Assembly (NCBI GenBank): GCA_021773645.1
Contig: JAJFJU010000012.1
Span: 310,001 to 374,000 of the forward strand
Length of the DNA: 64,000 nt
Direction: 5' to 3'
DNA from: Gammaproteobacteria bacterium
GTDB taxonomy: Bacteria; Pseudomonadota; Gammaproteobacteria; HK1
A program made the translations under genes and the position numbers. The notes below the pieces were generated by a model. It did no database searches. It worked only from the letters and a program-made list of their open reading frames with translations, and was not told the DNA's origin. This document shows, piece after piece, positions 8,898 through 18,186 of this stretch. Position 1 is the stretch's first letter. Each line of letters opens with the position of its first letter.

Positions 8898-9673
8898 TAT
8901 TTCATCACCCCTTCGGATATCTGATTACGGTTGTCCTTTCCGCGTTTCCACCACAGCAAGTCTCCGGCGATAAACTTACGCGCTAAATCATTTTCTGGTT
9001 TTGTGAAAAAGGCGGCAGCAGCGGCTTTTTCCAGCAATCGGCCACGGTGTAGGAACAGCACTTCGTCGGCTAGGCGGTGGGCTTGCCCCAGATCGTGGGT
9101 GGTCATAATGATGCGGGTACCGGCCTGGTGAATGGTATTGATCAATTCCTCCACTTCATGGGTGGCTGCCGGGTCCAGACTCGCGGTCGGCTCATCCAGG
9201 AACAGCACCTCGGGTCTGAGTACCCACGCTCTGGCCAGTGCCAGCTTCTGCTGTTCGCCAAAGGAAAGTACGCGTGCCGAGTAGCCGGCGAGGCGGTTGA
9301 GGCCAGTCATCCTCAGCGCCTCCTCAATTAGCGCTGGGCGCTTCTCCCTTGGCACCTTGCGTAGTGACAGCGCATAGCCAACATTGGCCGCTACCGAGCG
9401 TCGCAGCATGACTGGGCGTTGGAAGACCATGGCTTGGGCCGGGGCCGGGTTACGACCATTGGCGCCATGCCAGATAATCTCACCGGAACTGGGGACAATC
9501 AGTTTGTGGCACAGACGTAGGAATAGACTTTTCCCCGCGCCATTAGCACCAATGATGATGGTGCGTGGCCCGGCATCAAGACGAAACGACAGGTCCTTGA
9601 TCAGGCGTTTTCCCCCGCCCTCAAAAGACACTTGGCGAAACTCCAGCGGCAGGATCGATTCAGATTTACCCAT
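8897..9673 (-). CDS. tupC: Tungstate ABC transporter, ATPase
   Basis: ABC ATPase of 258 residues that powers TupB. Walker A is GANGAGKSL, the signature is LSFGEQQKLALARAW, Walker B is VLFLDEPTASLDP, and the switch His is in MTTHDLGQA. I place the start at the ATG at 9673, which overlaps the tupB stop (ATGGGTAA), rather than an ATG 14 codons upstream inside tupB. Translational coupling to tupB is therefore likely. There is no C-terminal regulatory (TOBE or Mop) domain, as expected for TupC and unlike ModC. Confidence 0.9.
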   Translation of the reverse strand: MGKSESILPLEFRQVSFEGGGKRLIKDLSFRLDAGPRTIIIGANGAGKSLFLRLCHKLIVPSSGEIIWHGANGRNPAPAQAMVFQRPVMLRRSVAANVGYALSLRKVPREKRPALIEEALRMTGLNRLAGYSARVLSFGEQQKLALARAWVLRPEVLFLDEPTASLDPAATHEVEELINTIHQAGTRIIMTTHDLGQAHRLADEVLFLHRGRLLEKAAAAAFFTKPENDLARKFIAGDLLWWKRGKDNRNQISEGVMK

Positions 9674-10370
9674 GGTTTTCCCGGGCTTTTTCATTGATGA
9701 CGTAGGAGACTCCATTGATCGCCAGGGACAGAGTTATGAGGATAATGCCGAGCCCCAGGGCCAGCGCCAGATCGCCCTTGGACACCTCAAGTGCGATGGC
9801 TGTGGTCATGACGCGCGTTACGTGGTCAATGTTGCCACCAACAATCATGACGGCACCAACCTCGGCGCTGGCGCGGCCAAAGCCGGCGAGTACGGCGGTG
9901 GCCAGAGAGAAGCGACCGTCCCACAGCAGCGCTGTGATTCGTTGCCCCGGCCCGGCACCCAGGGAGCGAAACTGCTCCTCGTATTCACGCCACAGATCAT
10001 CAATGACCTGGCGGGTTAACGCCGCGATGATGGGGGTGACCAGTATCAGCTGAGCAATGATCATGGCGGTTGGGGTGAATAACAATCCGAATACCCCTAG
10101 CGGCCCGCTCCTGGATAACACCAGATAAACCGCCAGCCCTACCACCACCGGGGGTAAGCCCATCAAGGCGTTGAGGAGAACCACCATGGAAGCGCGTCCG
10201 CGAAAGCGAAATAGGGCTAGGGCGGCGCCCAGCGGCATACCGATAAGTGCCGCTCCGCTTACCGCTATTAGGCTAACCTTCAGTGAAAGAAATACGATTT
10301 CTGCGAGGTCGCTATCTAGCTGTATAACCAGCGAAAATGCGGCCCACAGCGCAGAGCTAAAATCACTCAT
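9666..10370 (-). CDS. tupB: Tungstate ABC transporter, permease
   Basis: Inner-membrane permease of 234 residues with about five or six hydrophobic helices. It has the cytoplasmic coupling motif of binding-protein-dependent permeases around LWREYEEQFRSLGAGPGQRI (about residues 120-140), followed by the typical FGRASAEVGAVMIVGGNI. Its start overlaps the end of the DUF2478 gene by four bases (ATGA) and its stop overlaps the tupC start, so translation of the whole operon is coupled. Confidence 0.9.
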   Translation of the reverse strand: MSDFSSALWAAFSLVIQLDSDLAEIVFLSLKVSLIAVSGAALIGMPLGAALALFRFRGRASMVVLLNALMGLPPVVVGLAVYLVLSRSGPLGVFGLLFTPTAMIIAQLILVTPIIAALTRQVIDDLWREYEEQFRSLGAGPGQRITALLWDGRFSLATAVLAGFGRASAEVGAVMIVGGNIDHVTRVMTTAIALEVSKGDLALALGLGIILITLSLAINGVSYVINEKARENHG

Positions 10371-10915
10371 TTAGGGGATACGCTGTGCCACCACGCATGG
10401 AAAGCGCTTTCTTTAAAAGGCAGGATACTTCCCAACCCCCCACTTTGTTGTTGCCAGCTAGCTAGACTTGACTCTGGCACCGCGATAAGCAGTGGTATTT
10501 CAGCGGAAATGGCTTGAAAAACCTCATTACACATACCTTTACCACGTTGTTCCCGGCTCCCAAATTTTTCTATCACAATTAAGTCGGGGTGGTCATTAAT
10601 GGCATCAAGGATGATGGTAGATGTTTCCACAAGGGCGGAGACATCCAGCCCACACTCACGATGATCTTTCATTGGACGCTTAATGGGAATGCGACGCCCC
10701 GTGGTGATATCGATAGCATCAATGTGTTTTCCAATGCCGTCAGGTGCCATAGACATTTCCTGAAGAATTCCCGCGACGCACACACCCGCTGCGCTTAGTT
10801 TTTTAATAAACCGTAACAACGCCTTTCTGTCTGGATTCTTGGGGGTATAGATGGCTGCCGCAAAGGCCATTACATCCGGCTTTGATTCGAAGTCCATAAC
10901 AAGGTCCGGCATCAT
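10367..10915 (-). CDS. DUF2478 protein leading the tungstate operon
   Basis: Soluble protein of 182 residues of the DUF2478 family, often found beside Mo/W transporters and once called a molybdenum ABC accessory protein. The family resembles NTPases: an N-terminal strand AFAAAIYTP, GVCVAGILQE, then DLIVIEKFGSREQRGKGMCN (about residues 109-130) and a C-terminal IPLLIAVPE strand. The classical P-loop Gly-Lys-Ser/Thr is not visible, so ATPase activity is doubtful. It is the first gene of the operon and probably helps handle the metal or its cofactor. Two ATG codons in tandem could serve as the start. Confidence 0.75.
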   Translation of the reverse strand: MMPDLVMDFESKPDVMAFAAAIYTPKNPDRKALLRFIKKLSAAGVCVAGILQEMSMAPDGIGKHIDAIDITTGRRIPIKRPMKDHRECGLDVSALVETSTIILDAINDHPDLIVIEKFGSREQRGKGMCNEVFQAISAEIPLLIAVPESSLASWQQQSGGLGSILPFKESAFHAWWHSVSPK

Positions 10916-11027
10916 TTTTTTCAGTTAGCTGACAAACTGTGCATTCAAACCATAGCGAAAATCGCATCGATAAAAACATTTTCTGATTCCGATATTCTTA
11001 AAAATCGTAACACTATCCCTTCGAGGA

Positions 11028-11039
11028 CGTACAAGTACG
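11028..11039. promoter_or_regulatory. Short palindrome in the DUF2478/oadG divergent gap
   Basis: CGTAC-AA-GTACG is a perfect 5-bp dyad, 64 bases upstream of oadG in the 187-base divergent region. It is operator-like in size and place, but I cannot match it to a named regulator. Confidence 0.25.
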
Positions 11040-11102
11040 CTCCCGCGCTGCGCAATATATGTTATATGTGGTTCATCAAAAGATTGGAAGTAGGATCTAG
11101 CC

Positions 11103-11342
11103 ATGTCTGTGACAGAGCTGTTTATTGATGGATTGAAGCTGATGCTGCTGGGCATGGGTTCGGTGTTCAGCTTTCTGGTTATTCTGGTGGTGGCGATGCT
11201 GGGCATGTCGCGTCTGGCTCGGGCGCTAGGCGGGCGAGCAGAGATTCCTGTTTCCAGTCCGGTAGTGGATGCCGGCAATGAGGGTGAGCTGATTGCGGTG
11301 ATATCGGCGGCCATTCAACATTATCGAAGCCATAAATCCTGA
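11103..11342 (+). CDS. oadG: Oxaloacetate decarboxylase gamma subunit
   Basis: Small membrane subunit of 79 residues that holds the sodium-pumping decarboxylase together. It has one helix (about residues 8-36, including MLLGMGSVFSFLVILVVAML) followed by a short cytoplasmic tail with ELIAVISAAIQHYRSH, the usual end of OadG. It is the first gene of oadGAB. Confidence 0.88.
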   Translation: MSVTELFIDGLKLMLLGMGSVFSFLVILVVAMLGMSRLARALGGRAEIPVSSPVVDAGNEGELIAVISAAIQHYRSHKS

Positions 11343-11375
11343 CCCTTGGTGGATCTCAGCAGGGAAGAAGAAATC

Positions 11376-13172
11376 ATGAGTAATTCAAAGTCACTAGCGA
11401 TTACCGAACTCGTTCTACGCGATGCTCACCAATCCCTGTTTGCCACCCGTATGCGCATCGACGACATGCTGCCTATCGCTGCCAAGCTCGACCAAGTGGG
11501 CTACTGGTCGCTGGAGATATGGGGTGGTGCAACCTTTGATTCTTGTATTCGCTATCTCGGTGAAGACCCCTGGGAACGTCTGCGTAAGCTGAAGGCGGTG
11601 CTGCCCAATACGCGCACACAGATGTTGTTCCGGGCGCAGAATATTCTGGGTTATCGTCATTACGCCGACGACGTGGTGCGGGCCTTTGTGGAGCGTGCGG
11701 CCATTAACGGTATGGATGTATTTCGTATCTTCGATGCCATGAATGATGTGCGAAATCTGGAAACCGCGGTCAAGGCGACTCTGGCCGTCGATAAACACGC
11801 GCAGGGTGCTCTTTCCTACACCATCAGCTCAGTGCACAAAATAGATTACTGGCTGGATATGGCGAGGCGGCTGGAGGATATGGGTTGCCACTCCGTCTGT
11901 ATTAAGGATATGGCTGGGTTGCTGAAACCCTATGTGGCCTTCGAACTGGTTTCCCGGCTGAAGGAGACGGTGGCCGTTCCCATCGCCCTGCATTGTCACG
12001 CTACTACCGGCATGAGTACCGCCACTATCGTCAAGGCGGTAGAGGCGGATATCGACATGGTGGATACGGCTATTTCCTCCATGAGTACCACTTATGGCCA
12101 TTCACCCACGGAATCAGTGGTATCGATTCTGCAGGGCGAAGTGCGTGATACCGGGCTGAAACTGGAACCGCTAGAGGAGATCGCCGCCTATTTTCGTCAG
12201 GCCCGTAAAAAATATGCGAAGTTCGAGGGCTCGCTGAAGGGGGTGGATTCACGCATTCTGGTGGCCCAAGTGCCTGGTGGCATGCTTACCAATATGGAGA
12301 ACCAGCTCCGCGAGCAGGGGGCTAGCGCCCGCTTTGATGAGGTATTGGAGGAGATCCCGAGGGTACGGGAGGATCTTGGCATTATTCCGCTGGTGACGCC
12401 GACCTCGCAGATTGTCGGTACCCAGGCGGTACTGAATGTACTCACCGGCGAGCGTTACAAAACACTTACCAAAGAAACCATCGCCATTTTAAAGGGCGAA
12501 TACGGGGCCTCACTGGCACCGGTCAACGCAGAGTTACAGGCGCGGGTGCTTGGAGATGAAGAGGCGGTCACTTGTCGTCCCGCGGATTTGCTCTCCCCGG
12601 AGGTAGACGCACTGTCAGCTGAATTTGAAAAATTAGCCCAGGAAAAAAATATCCGGGTGGCCGAGAATGAGATTGAGGACGTATTGATCTATGCCTTGTT
12701 CCCCCAGGTAGGTCTAAAGTTTCTGGAAAATCGCGATAACCCGGATGCCTTCGAGCCAGTCCCTGGAACCGAGATCGAGGTGGCCGCAACTCCGGCTTTG
12801 GCACCAGCGCCAGCTACAACGGGCGGTCCTGAGGCCTACACGGTCACCGTCAACGGCACTGCCTATAGCGTGACTGTCTCCGAGGGTGGCAAGGTGCAGC
12901 ACGTGGCCCCGATCACTACCCCGGTAGCTGCAGCTCCTATGGCTCCCACCTCGACCGGTGGCGCTCCGCTGCCGGCACCGCTGGCCGGTACTATCTTCAA
13001 GGTTGAAGTAAAGGCTGGAGATGCCTTCCAGGAGGGCGATGTGCTGATCGTCCTGGAGGCGATGAAGATGGAGACTGAGGTGCGCGCACCTCAGGCCGGT
13101 ACGGTGGCTTCTATCGCCATCAAGGAAGGGGATGCGGTACAGGTGGGTGATGCACTGCTGATGTTCAGCTAA
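11376..13172 (+). CDS. oadA: Oxaloacetate decarboxylase alpha subunit (biotin-dependent)
   Basis: Carboxyltransferase of 598 residues that moves the carboxyl group of oxaloacetate to biotin and releases pyruvate. The N-terminal HMGL-like TIM barrel starts [18 protein letters not shown] and has the metal-binding [15 protein letters not shown]/OadA middle domain follows, then a Pro/Ala-rich linker (about residues 470-525), and the C-terminal biotinyl domain carries the attachment site [10 protein letters not shown] chose the ATG at 11376, preceded by AGGGAAG, over an upstream in-frame ATG at 11346 that lacks a ribosome site. Confidence 0.95.
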   Translation: MSNSKSLAITELVLRDAHQSLFATRMRIDDMLPIAAKLDQVGYWSLEIWGGATFDSCIRYLGEDPWERLRKLKAVLPNTRTQMLFRAQNILGYRHYADDVVRAFVERAAINGMDVFRIFDAMNDVRNLETAVKATLAVDKHAQGALSYTISSVHKIDYWLDMARRLEDMGCHSVCIKDMAGLLKPYVAFELVSRLKETVAVPIALHCHATTGMSTATIVKAVEADIDMVDTAISSMSTTYGHSPTESVVSILQGEVRDTGLKLEPLEEIAAYFRQARKKYAKFEGSLKGVDSRILVAQVPGGMLTNMENQLREQGASARFDEVLEEIPRVREDLGIIPLVTPTSQIVGTQAVLNVLTGERYKTLTKETIAILKGEYGASLAPVNAELQARVLGDEEAVTCRPADLLSPEVDALSAEFEKLAQEKNIRVAENEIEDVLIYALFPQVGLKFLENRDNPDAFEPVPGTEIEVAATPALAPAPATTGGPEAYTVTVNGTAYSVTVSEGGKVQHVAPITTPVAAAPMAPTSTGGAPLPAPLAGTIFKVEVKAGDAFQEGDVLIVLEAMKMETEVRAPQAGTVASIAIKEGDAVQVGDALLMFS

Positions 13173-14308
13173 TGGATCCGTCCGAAGCTCTCTGGCAGTC
13201 AACCGGGATTGCCAACATGCAGTGGGGCCAGTTCATCATGATATTGGTGGGCGGGCTGCTCATCTATCTGGCCATTGCCAAAAAATTCGAGCCCTTGCTG
13301 CTGTTGCCCATCGGCTTTGGCGCCATTCTCAGTAATATTCCCGTGGCCGGCATCGCTGGGCCCGATGGTTTGTTGGGGCTTATCTATCAGGTGGGTATCA
13401 AAACCGGCGTATTCCCCTTGCTGATCTTCATGGGGGTGGGTGCGCTCACTGATTTCAGCGCCCTGATCGCCCGCCCCATGACCCTGTTTCTGGGGGCTGC
13501 GGCTCAGTTCGGTATCTTTGCCACTTTGCTGGGCGCGCTGGCCCTAAATATGCTTCCGGGCTTTGATTTCACCCTGGCGGATGCCTCGGCCATTGCCATC
13601 ATCGGTGGTGCCGATGGGCCTACGGCCATATTCCTGGCCTCGCGCCTAGCCCCGGATCTGCTGGGCGCTATCGCCGTGGCTGCCTATTCTTATATGGCAC
13701 TGGTACCGATCATCCAGCCCCCCATCATGCGGGCGCTGACCACCGAGGCTGAGCGTGGGTTGGTGATGTCCCAGTTACGTCCAGTGAGTAAGCTGGAGAA
13801 GATATTTTTCCCGCTGACCGTGTTACTGCTGTGCATCATCCTGTTGCCCACCGCTGCACCCCTGATCGGCATGCTGATGTTTGGCAATCTGCTGAAGGAA
13901 TCCGGGGTGGTGGATCGTCTCAGCAAGGCTGCTCAGAACGAAATCATCAATATCGTGACCATTTTTTTGGGGCTGGCGGTGGGTTCAAAGCTTTCGGCTG
14001 AGAGCTTCCTATCACTGGAGACGCTTGGCATCCTGGCTCTGGGTGCCCTGGCTTTTTGTATAGGCACCGCCACGGGACTGCTGATGGGAAAACTCATGTG
14101 CCGATTAACCGGCGGCAAGGTGAATCCCCTCATCGGTGCTGCGGGTGTTTCTGCTGTCCCCATGGCCGCTCGGGTGGTCAACAAGGTGGGTCTCGAAGCC
14201 AATCACCACAACTTTCTGCTGATGCACGCCATGGGGCCTAATGTGGCGGGGGTTATTGGATCAGCAGTGGCCGCGGGGGTATTGTTAGCCGTGGTCGGGG
14301 GGAAGTAG
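13172..14308 (+). CDS. oadB: Oxaloacetate decarboxylase beta subunit (Na+ pump)
   Basis: Integral membrane subunit of 378 residues that decarboxylates carboxybiotin and exports Na+. It has about nine to eleven helices. The family motifs are present: [28 protein letters not shown] (with the Asp essential for Na+ in the family, about residues 145-160), and a C-terminal [36 protein letters not shown]. Its ATG overlaps the oadA stop by one base. Product Na+ gradient and pyruvate fit the Na+-dependent oxoacid TRAP transporter downstream. Confidence 0.94.
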   Translation: MDPSEALWQSTGIANMQWGQFIMILVGGLLIYLAIAKKFEPLLLLPIGFGAILSNIPVAGIAGPDGLLGLIYQVGIKTGVFPLLIFMGVGALTDFSALIARPMTLFLGAAAQFGIFATLLGALALNMLPGFDFTLADASAIAIIGGADGPTAIFLASRLAPDLLGAIAVAAYSYMALVPIIQPPIMRALTTEAERGLVMSQLRPVSKLEKIFFPLTVLLLCIILLPTAAPLIGMLMFGNLLKESGVVDRLSKAAQNEIINIVTIFLGLAVGSKLSAESFLSLETLGILALGALAFCIGTATGLLMGKLMCRLTGGKVNPLIGAAGVSAVPMAARVVNKVGLEANHHNFLLMHAMGPNVAGVIGSAVAAGVLLAVVGGK

Positions 14309-14368
14309 CTTCTAAACCCGCCAGACGCCTCGCCTATCTTTTTTAACCGTGAATCAGGGATATCTTTA

Positions 14369-14803
14369 ATGTCATCAGAAACTATCGCCATTGCCTGTGA
14401 CCATGCCGGGCTTGAGATGAAAAGCAGCCTTTTAGAACATTTGCAGTCTTTGGGACATAGCGTCCTTGATCTGGGAACCAACTCGCCTGATAGGGTTGAT
14501 TATCCTGATTTCGGTGCGGCCATGGGGGAAGCGATTAAATCAGGCCAGGCGGCGCGCGGTGTGCTGGTTTGTGGCAGCGGTATCGGCATCAGCATTGCTG
14601 CAAACCGTTACTCAGAAGTCAGGGCTGCGCTCATTCATGATGCGCTGGGAGCCAAAATGTGCCGTCTTCATAATGATGCCAATGTCATTTGTTTTGGCGG
14701 CAGAATGACGGGAATGGGGGTCGCTCTTGATTGCCTCGATATTTTCCTGGAAACGGAATTCGAAGGGGGGCGCCATACAGCTCGGGTTGCCAAATTTTCA
14801 TAG
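14369..14803 (+). CDS. rpiB: Ribose-5-phosphate isomerase B
   Basis: RpiB/LacAB-type sugar-phosphate isomerase of 144 residues interconverting ribose 5-phosphate and ribulose 5-phosphate. The N terminus has IACDHAGLEMK, with GTNSPDRVDYPDF and the active-site VLVCGSGIGISIAANR (Cys at about residue 66). RAALIHD and NDANVICFGGR follow. It lies between oadB and the TRAP genes, 60 bases after oadB; the metabolic link to them is not obvious. Confidence 0.93.
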   Translation: MSSETIAIACDHAGLEMKSSLLEHLQSLGHSVLDLGTNSPDRVDYPDFGAAMGEAIKSGQAARGVLVCGSGIGISIAANRYSEVRAALIHDALGAKMCRLHNDANVICFGGRMTGMGVALDCLDIFLETEFEGGRHTARVAKFS

Positions 14804-14895
14804 GGAAAACGCGCCTTGAACTTTGTATTATCAAAATGCCGAGCACATAGAGGATGCTTGAATACAAAACTGCCGCTAATCATAAGGAGAATGAA

Positions 14896-15972
14896 ATGGG
14901 ATTTTCATTAACTAAAAAGATAGTCGTCGCCATGGTCTGTGCTGTTGCGCTGATCAATCCGGCGCTAGCGGCCGAGAAGGTCTACCGCCTGAAACTGGCT
15001 GAAACCTGGCCTTCAAACTTCCCAATCTTCGGTGATGCGACCAAAAATATGGCAGCAATGGCCGCTAAAATGTCGAATGGTCGACTCAAGATCACCATCG
15101 ACTCCAAAAACAAGCACAAGGCGGCACTTGGCATCTTCGATATGGTGCGTTCTGGCCAGTACGATATGGGCCACTCGGCATCCTATTATTGGTAGGGCAA
15201 GGTTCCAGAGACTCTCTATTTCACCAGCATGCCTTTCGGTATGACGGCACCAGAGCAGTATGGCTGGTTCTATCAGGGCGGTGGTATGGAGCTGATGGAT
15301 AAGCTCTACAGCAAATACAATATGCTCTCATTCCCCGGCGGTAACACCGGTAATCAGATGGGCGGATGGTTCAAGAAGGAGATCAACAGTATTGCTGATC
15401 TGCAGGGCCTGAAGATGCGTATACCCGGTTTCGCCGGTGAGATATTTGCCAAGGTCGGTGCCAAACCCACCAACATTCCAGCCGGTGAGCTCTACACCGC
15501 ACTTGAGCGCAATACTATCGATGCACTGGAGTGGGTAGGCCCATCTCTCGACCTGCGTATGGGCTTTCACAAGATTGCCCCCTACTACTACACCGGATGG
15601 CATGAGCCTGCCACCGAGCTACAGTTTCTGGTTAACAAGAAAAGCTGGAACAAACTGCCAGCCGATCTGCAAGAGATCCTGCGTGTTGCCATGCGTACTG
15701 CGGCCTACGACATGTATATCCACTCCTATCACGCAAGTAGTGAGAACTGGGCACAAATAGAGAAGGACTATCCCAATATTAAGGTCAAGACCTTCCCCAA
15801 GAGCGTCATGAGCGCAATGAAGAAAGCCAATGCGGAGCTTTTGGTTGAAGCTGCGGCCAAGAGCGCGTTCGCCAAGGAGGTTCAGGATTCACAGGCGGCT
15901 TATATGAAGAAGGCGCGTGCGTGGACCAATATCTCTGATAAGGCGTATCTGAATAGCGTTACCTCACAATAG
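14896..15972 (+). pseudogene. dctP: TRAP transporter binding protein (2-oxoacid/TakP-like) with in-frame amber codon
   Basis: Periplasmic solute-binding protein of the DctP family. An AAGGAG site precedes the ATG at 14896, and a signal peptide ends near NPALAAEK. Codon 100 is TAG (15193-15195), directly after ASYYW. The same frame then continues without further damage for 259 codons: GKVPETLYF, MPFGMTAPEQYGW, FPGGNTGNQMGGW, LKMRIPGFAGE, and DALEWVGPSLD. The RIPG Arg and EWVGP Trp segments correspond to ligand and Na+ binding regions of TakP-type oxoacid-binding proteins. It is otherwise intact, so this is a very recent nonsense change, a read-through site or a base-call error. A strong terminator follows. 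Confidence 0.85.
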
Positions 15973-15989
15973 CGGTATTCTGACCAAGG

Positions 15990-16021
15990 GCCGGTGGCGC
16001 ATTGACGCCACCGGCTTTTTT
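15990..16021 (+). terminator. Intrinsic terminator between dctP and dctQ
   Basis: GCCGGTGGCG and CGCCACCGGC form a perfect 10-bp stem with a 6-base loop, followed by TTTTTT. Lying inside the transporter operon, it would reduce read-through into dctQM and keep the binding-protein message abundant, as is common for such operons. Confidence 0.9.
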
Positions 16022-16036
16022 ATTGACGAGTTCAAT

Positions 16037-16591
16037 ATGTTTCTACTTCGGGCCGAGAGAGTAATTAACCAGTTTTCCGACCTGCTTGGAAAGATTGCCG
16101 CTTTGCTGTTTATTTTGCTGTTGCTTAACGTCTTTTTCGATGTCGTTATGCGATATGTTTTTAACGATGTATCGATAGGGATGCAGGAGCTCGAGTGGCA
16201 TCTCTATGCCACCGTTTTTCTAATCGGTGTCCCCTACGCGTTGTTCAAAGAGGGGCATGTTCGGGTCGATATCATCTATGCCGGACTCAGCCCAAAAAGA
16301 CGTGCCTTGATCGATCTGATCGGCACCCTGATTTTGCTACTTCCCTTTACAATTTTGGTGGCAAGGTACGGTATCGATTTTACCCGCGAGTCATTTGAGC
16401 TGGGTGAGCAGTCTGGTGATCCCGGTGGGCTGCGTTATCGTTGGCTGATCAAGGGAGTGATTCCCTTTGCCTTTAGCGCCATGGCCATCAGTGGCCTGGG
16501 GCTGATACTCAAATCGATTAATACCCTGCGCGGTGTTAAGTGTGATGAGAGCGATCCATCTGAAGACGACGATGGGGAGTTTCTGCCGTGA
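16037..16591 (+). CDS. dctQ: TRAP transporter small membrane subunit
   Basis: DctQ-type subunit of 184 residues with four hydrophobic helices (about residues 15-38, 52-72, 92-115 and 138-160). The family features are NVFFDVVMRYVFN, then IGMQELEWHLYATVFLIG, and FKEGHVRVDI. The C terminus is acidic. The start is 16 bases after the terminator, and its end overlaps dctM by four bases (GTGA), so translation is coupled. Confidence 0.9.
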   Translation: MFLLRAERVINQFSDLLGKIAALLFILLLLNVFFDVVMRYVFNDVSIGMQELEWHLYATVFLIGVPYALFKEGHVRVDIIYAGLSPKRRALIDLIGTLILLLPFTILVARYGIDFTRESFELGEQSGDPGGLRYRWLIKGVIPFAFSAMAISGLGLILKSINTLRGVKCDESDPSEDDDGEFLP

Positions 16592-17877
16592 TCGGTATCG
16601 TCATGTTTTTTGTAGCGCTGGTGATGCTGCTCTTTGGCTTTCCAGTGGCCTTCACCTTTGGTGGTGTCGCATTGCTGTTCGGGGTCTTTTCCGAGGGGGC
16701 GGAGCTGTTTGCCTTTATGCCCTATCGTATCCAGAACATCATGCAAAACACGGTGTTGATGGCGGTTCCCCTCTTCGTTTTTATGGGCATCGTGCTGCAG
16801 AAGACCAAGTTGGCATCGCAGCTGTTGGAGTCCATGGGGACACTGTTTGGAAGTCTGCGGGGAGGGCTGGCGATTTCGACCATTCTGGTGGGGGGATTGT
16901 TGGCCGCATCGACCGGCGTGGTTGGGGCCTCAGTGGTGGCGATGGGCCTCATCTCACTGCCGGTGATGCTCAAGTTCGGCTACGACAAATCACTTGCCTG
17001 CGGCTCCATCTGTGCATCGGGGACCCTGGGGCAAATCATTCCTCCCTCTATCGTTCTCATCATTCTTGGCGATGTCATGGGGATCCCAGTAGGGGATCTC
17101 TTTAAGGCAGCGGTCGCACCCGGTGCGGTATTGATTGGTGCCTATATTATTTACATTCTTGTCTATACCTGGCTCAAACCGGAGCTGGCACCTGCCATGC
17201 CGGCTATTAGTGATGGCTCCAGCAGGTCCACCCAGTATCGGCGGGCACTGCTAGCCATATTTCCGCCACTGGCACTCATTCTGGTAGTGCTCGGTTCCAT
17301 CTTTGCCGGCATTGCAACACCCACTGAATCCTCTGCCCTTGGAGGTGTTGGTGCGCTTATTCTGGCGCTCCTTTACCGTCAATTTAGCTGGAGGATGCTA
17401 TTTGAATCTTCGCTTGCGACCGTCAAGATCACAGCCATGGTCTTCGCCATCCTGCTTGGGGCGACGGCCTTTTCTATGGCCTTTACCTACTCTGGTGGCG
17501 ATCTCATTGTTGAGGAGCTGCTCCTCGGCCTGCCGGGAGATCGGATGGGATTCCTGATTCTCTCAATGGTGGCCGTCATGGTGTTGGGATTTTTTATCGA
17601 CTTCGTCGAGATCTCTTTCATCATCGTGCCGATGCTCGCCCCGGTTGCCGATACTCTGGGGATCGCCCCGTTGTGGTTTGCCATTCTCATCGCCATGAAC
17701 CTGCAGACTTCATTTTTGACCCCGCCGTTTGGCTTCAGCCTCTTTTATCTCAAGGGAGTTGCGCCAGAGGGGGTAGATACCATTGATATTTACCGTGGTG
17801 TCGTGCCCTTTATCCTGATCCAGGTTGCCGTGGTTATATCAATATTGCTCTTTCCCACTTTCTATAATCTTCAGTAG
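16588..17877 (+). CDS. dctM: TRAP transporter large membrane subunit
   Basis: DctM-type Na+-driven permease of 429 residues with about 12 helices. Typical blocks are FLMAVPLFVFMG-like text (here LMAVPLFVFMGIVL), GGLLAASTGVVGASVVAMG, CASGTLGQIIPPSIVLII, and FIDFVEISFIIVPML with NLQTSFLTPPFGFSLFYLKG near the end. The last two are the mirrored Na+/substrate loops of the family. It starts with GTG overlapping dctQ. The subunit itself is intact, although the binding protein gene carries a stop codon. Confidence 0.92.
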   Translation: MIGIVMFFVALVMLLFGFPVAFTFGGVALLFGVFSEGAELFAFMPYRIQNIMQNTVLMAVPLFVFMGIVLQKTKLASQLLESMGTLFGSLRGGLAISTILVGGLLAASTGVVGASVVAMGLISLPVMLKFGYDKSLACGSICASGTLGQIIPPSIVLIILGDVMGIPVGDLFKAAVAPGAVLIGAYIIYILVYTWLKPELAPAMPAISDGSSRSTQYRRALLAIFPPLALILVVLGSIFAGIATPTESSALGGVGALILALLYRQFSWRMLFESSLATVKITAMVFAILLGATAFSMAFTYSGGDLIVEELLLGLPGDRMGFLILSMVAVMVLGFFIDFVEISFIIVPMLAPVADTLGIAPLWFAILIAMNLQTSFLTPPFGFSLFYLKGVAPEGVDTIDIYRGVVPFILIQVAVVISILLFPTFYNLQ

Positions 17878-18035
17878 AAGGTATTGCTGATGCATACAAC
17901 GGGGGTGGAATTATCGCTCCGGTAGTGGCGGCGGTCGGGGCGATCAACCTTGCCAGCGCGGGATTTTATGCGCCATGGTTTTATAAATTACCCCGCTATT
18001 TGTCAGTATTTTTTACAGCCTTGTTTTTGTTCTAA
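17868..18035 (+). pseudogene. Coding-like orphan fragment after dctM
   Basis: The frame beginning after a TAA at 17865-17867 reads EGIADAYNGGGIIAPVV, then GAINLASAG, FYAPWFYKLPRYLSVFFT and ends ALFLF-stop. It has no ATG, and the only possible start is an internal GTG. The composition (aromatic, Gly/Ala-rich, membrane-like) looks coding rather than random. I do not recognise the protein. It may be the tail of a lost membrane gene. The rest of the 379-base gap to the next gene holds the two 16-bp repeats and a sigma-54 promoter listed below. Confidence 0.3.
18002..18017 (+). repeat. 16-bp direct repeat, copy 1
   Basis: GTCAGTATTTTTTACA, identical to the copy exactly 120 bases downstream. Together with the preceding T it is a rough dyad (TGTCA ... 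TTACA). Placed upstream of a sigma-54 promoter, it could be an enhancer-protein site. Confidence 0.6.
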
Positions 18036-18121
18036 GCGCTTGAATCTACGGGGCTAATATAAAACGATCCAGGAAATAGGCCAGCTTTCCCAAGATTCTC
18101 GCCTGAAAACCCAATAAATAC

Positions 18122-18137
18122 GTCAGTATTTTTTACA
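18122..18137 (+). repeat. 16-bp direct repeat, copy 2
   Basis: Second identical copy, ending 49 bases before the sigma-54 promoter. The 120-base spacing is near 11.4 helical turns. Two upstream sites are the usual layout for an NtrC-type activator. Confidence 0.6.
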
Positions 18138-18186
18138 CTGTTGCTGAGGGGTCGGTAACCCGCTGAAATTGCGGACATTATATTTG

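Noticed and set aside
8897-9715. Longer tupC start at 9715
   Set aside because: It overlaps tupB by 50 bases; ATG 9673 overlaps the tupB stop in the usual coupled way.
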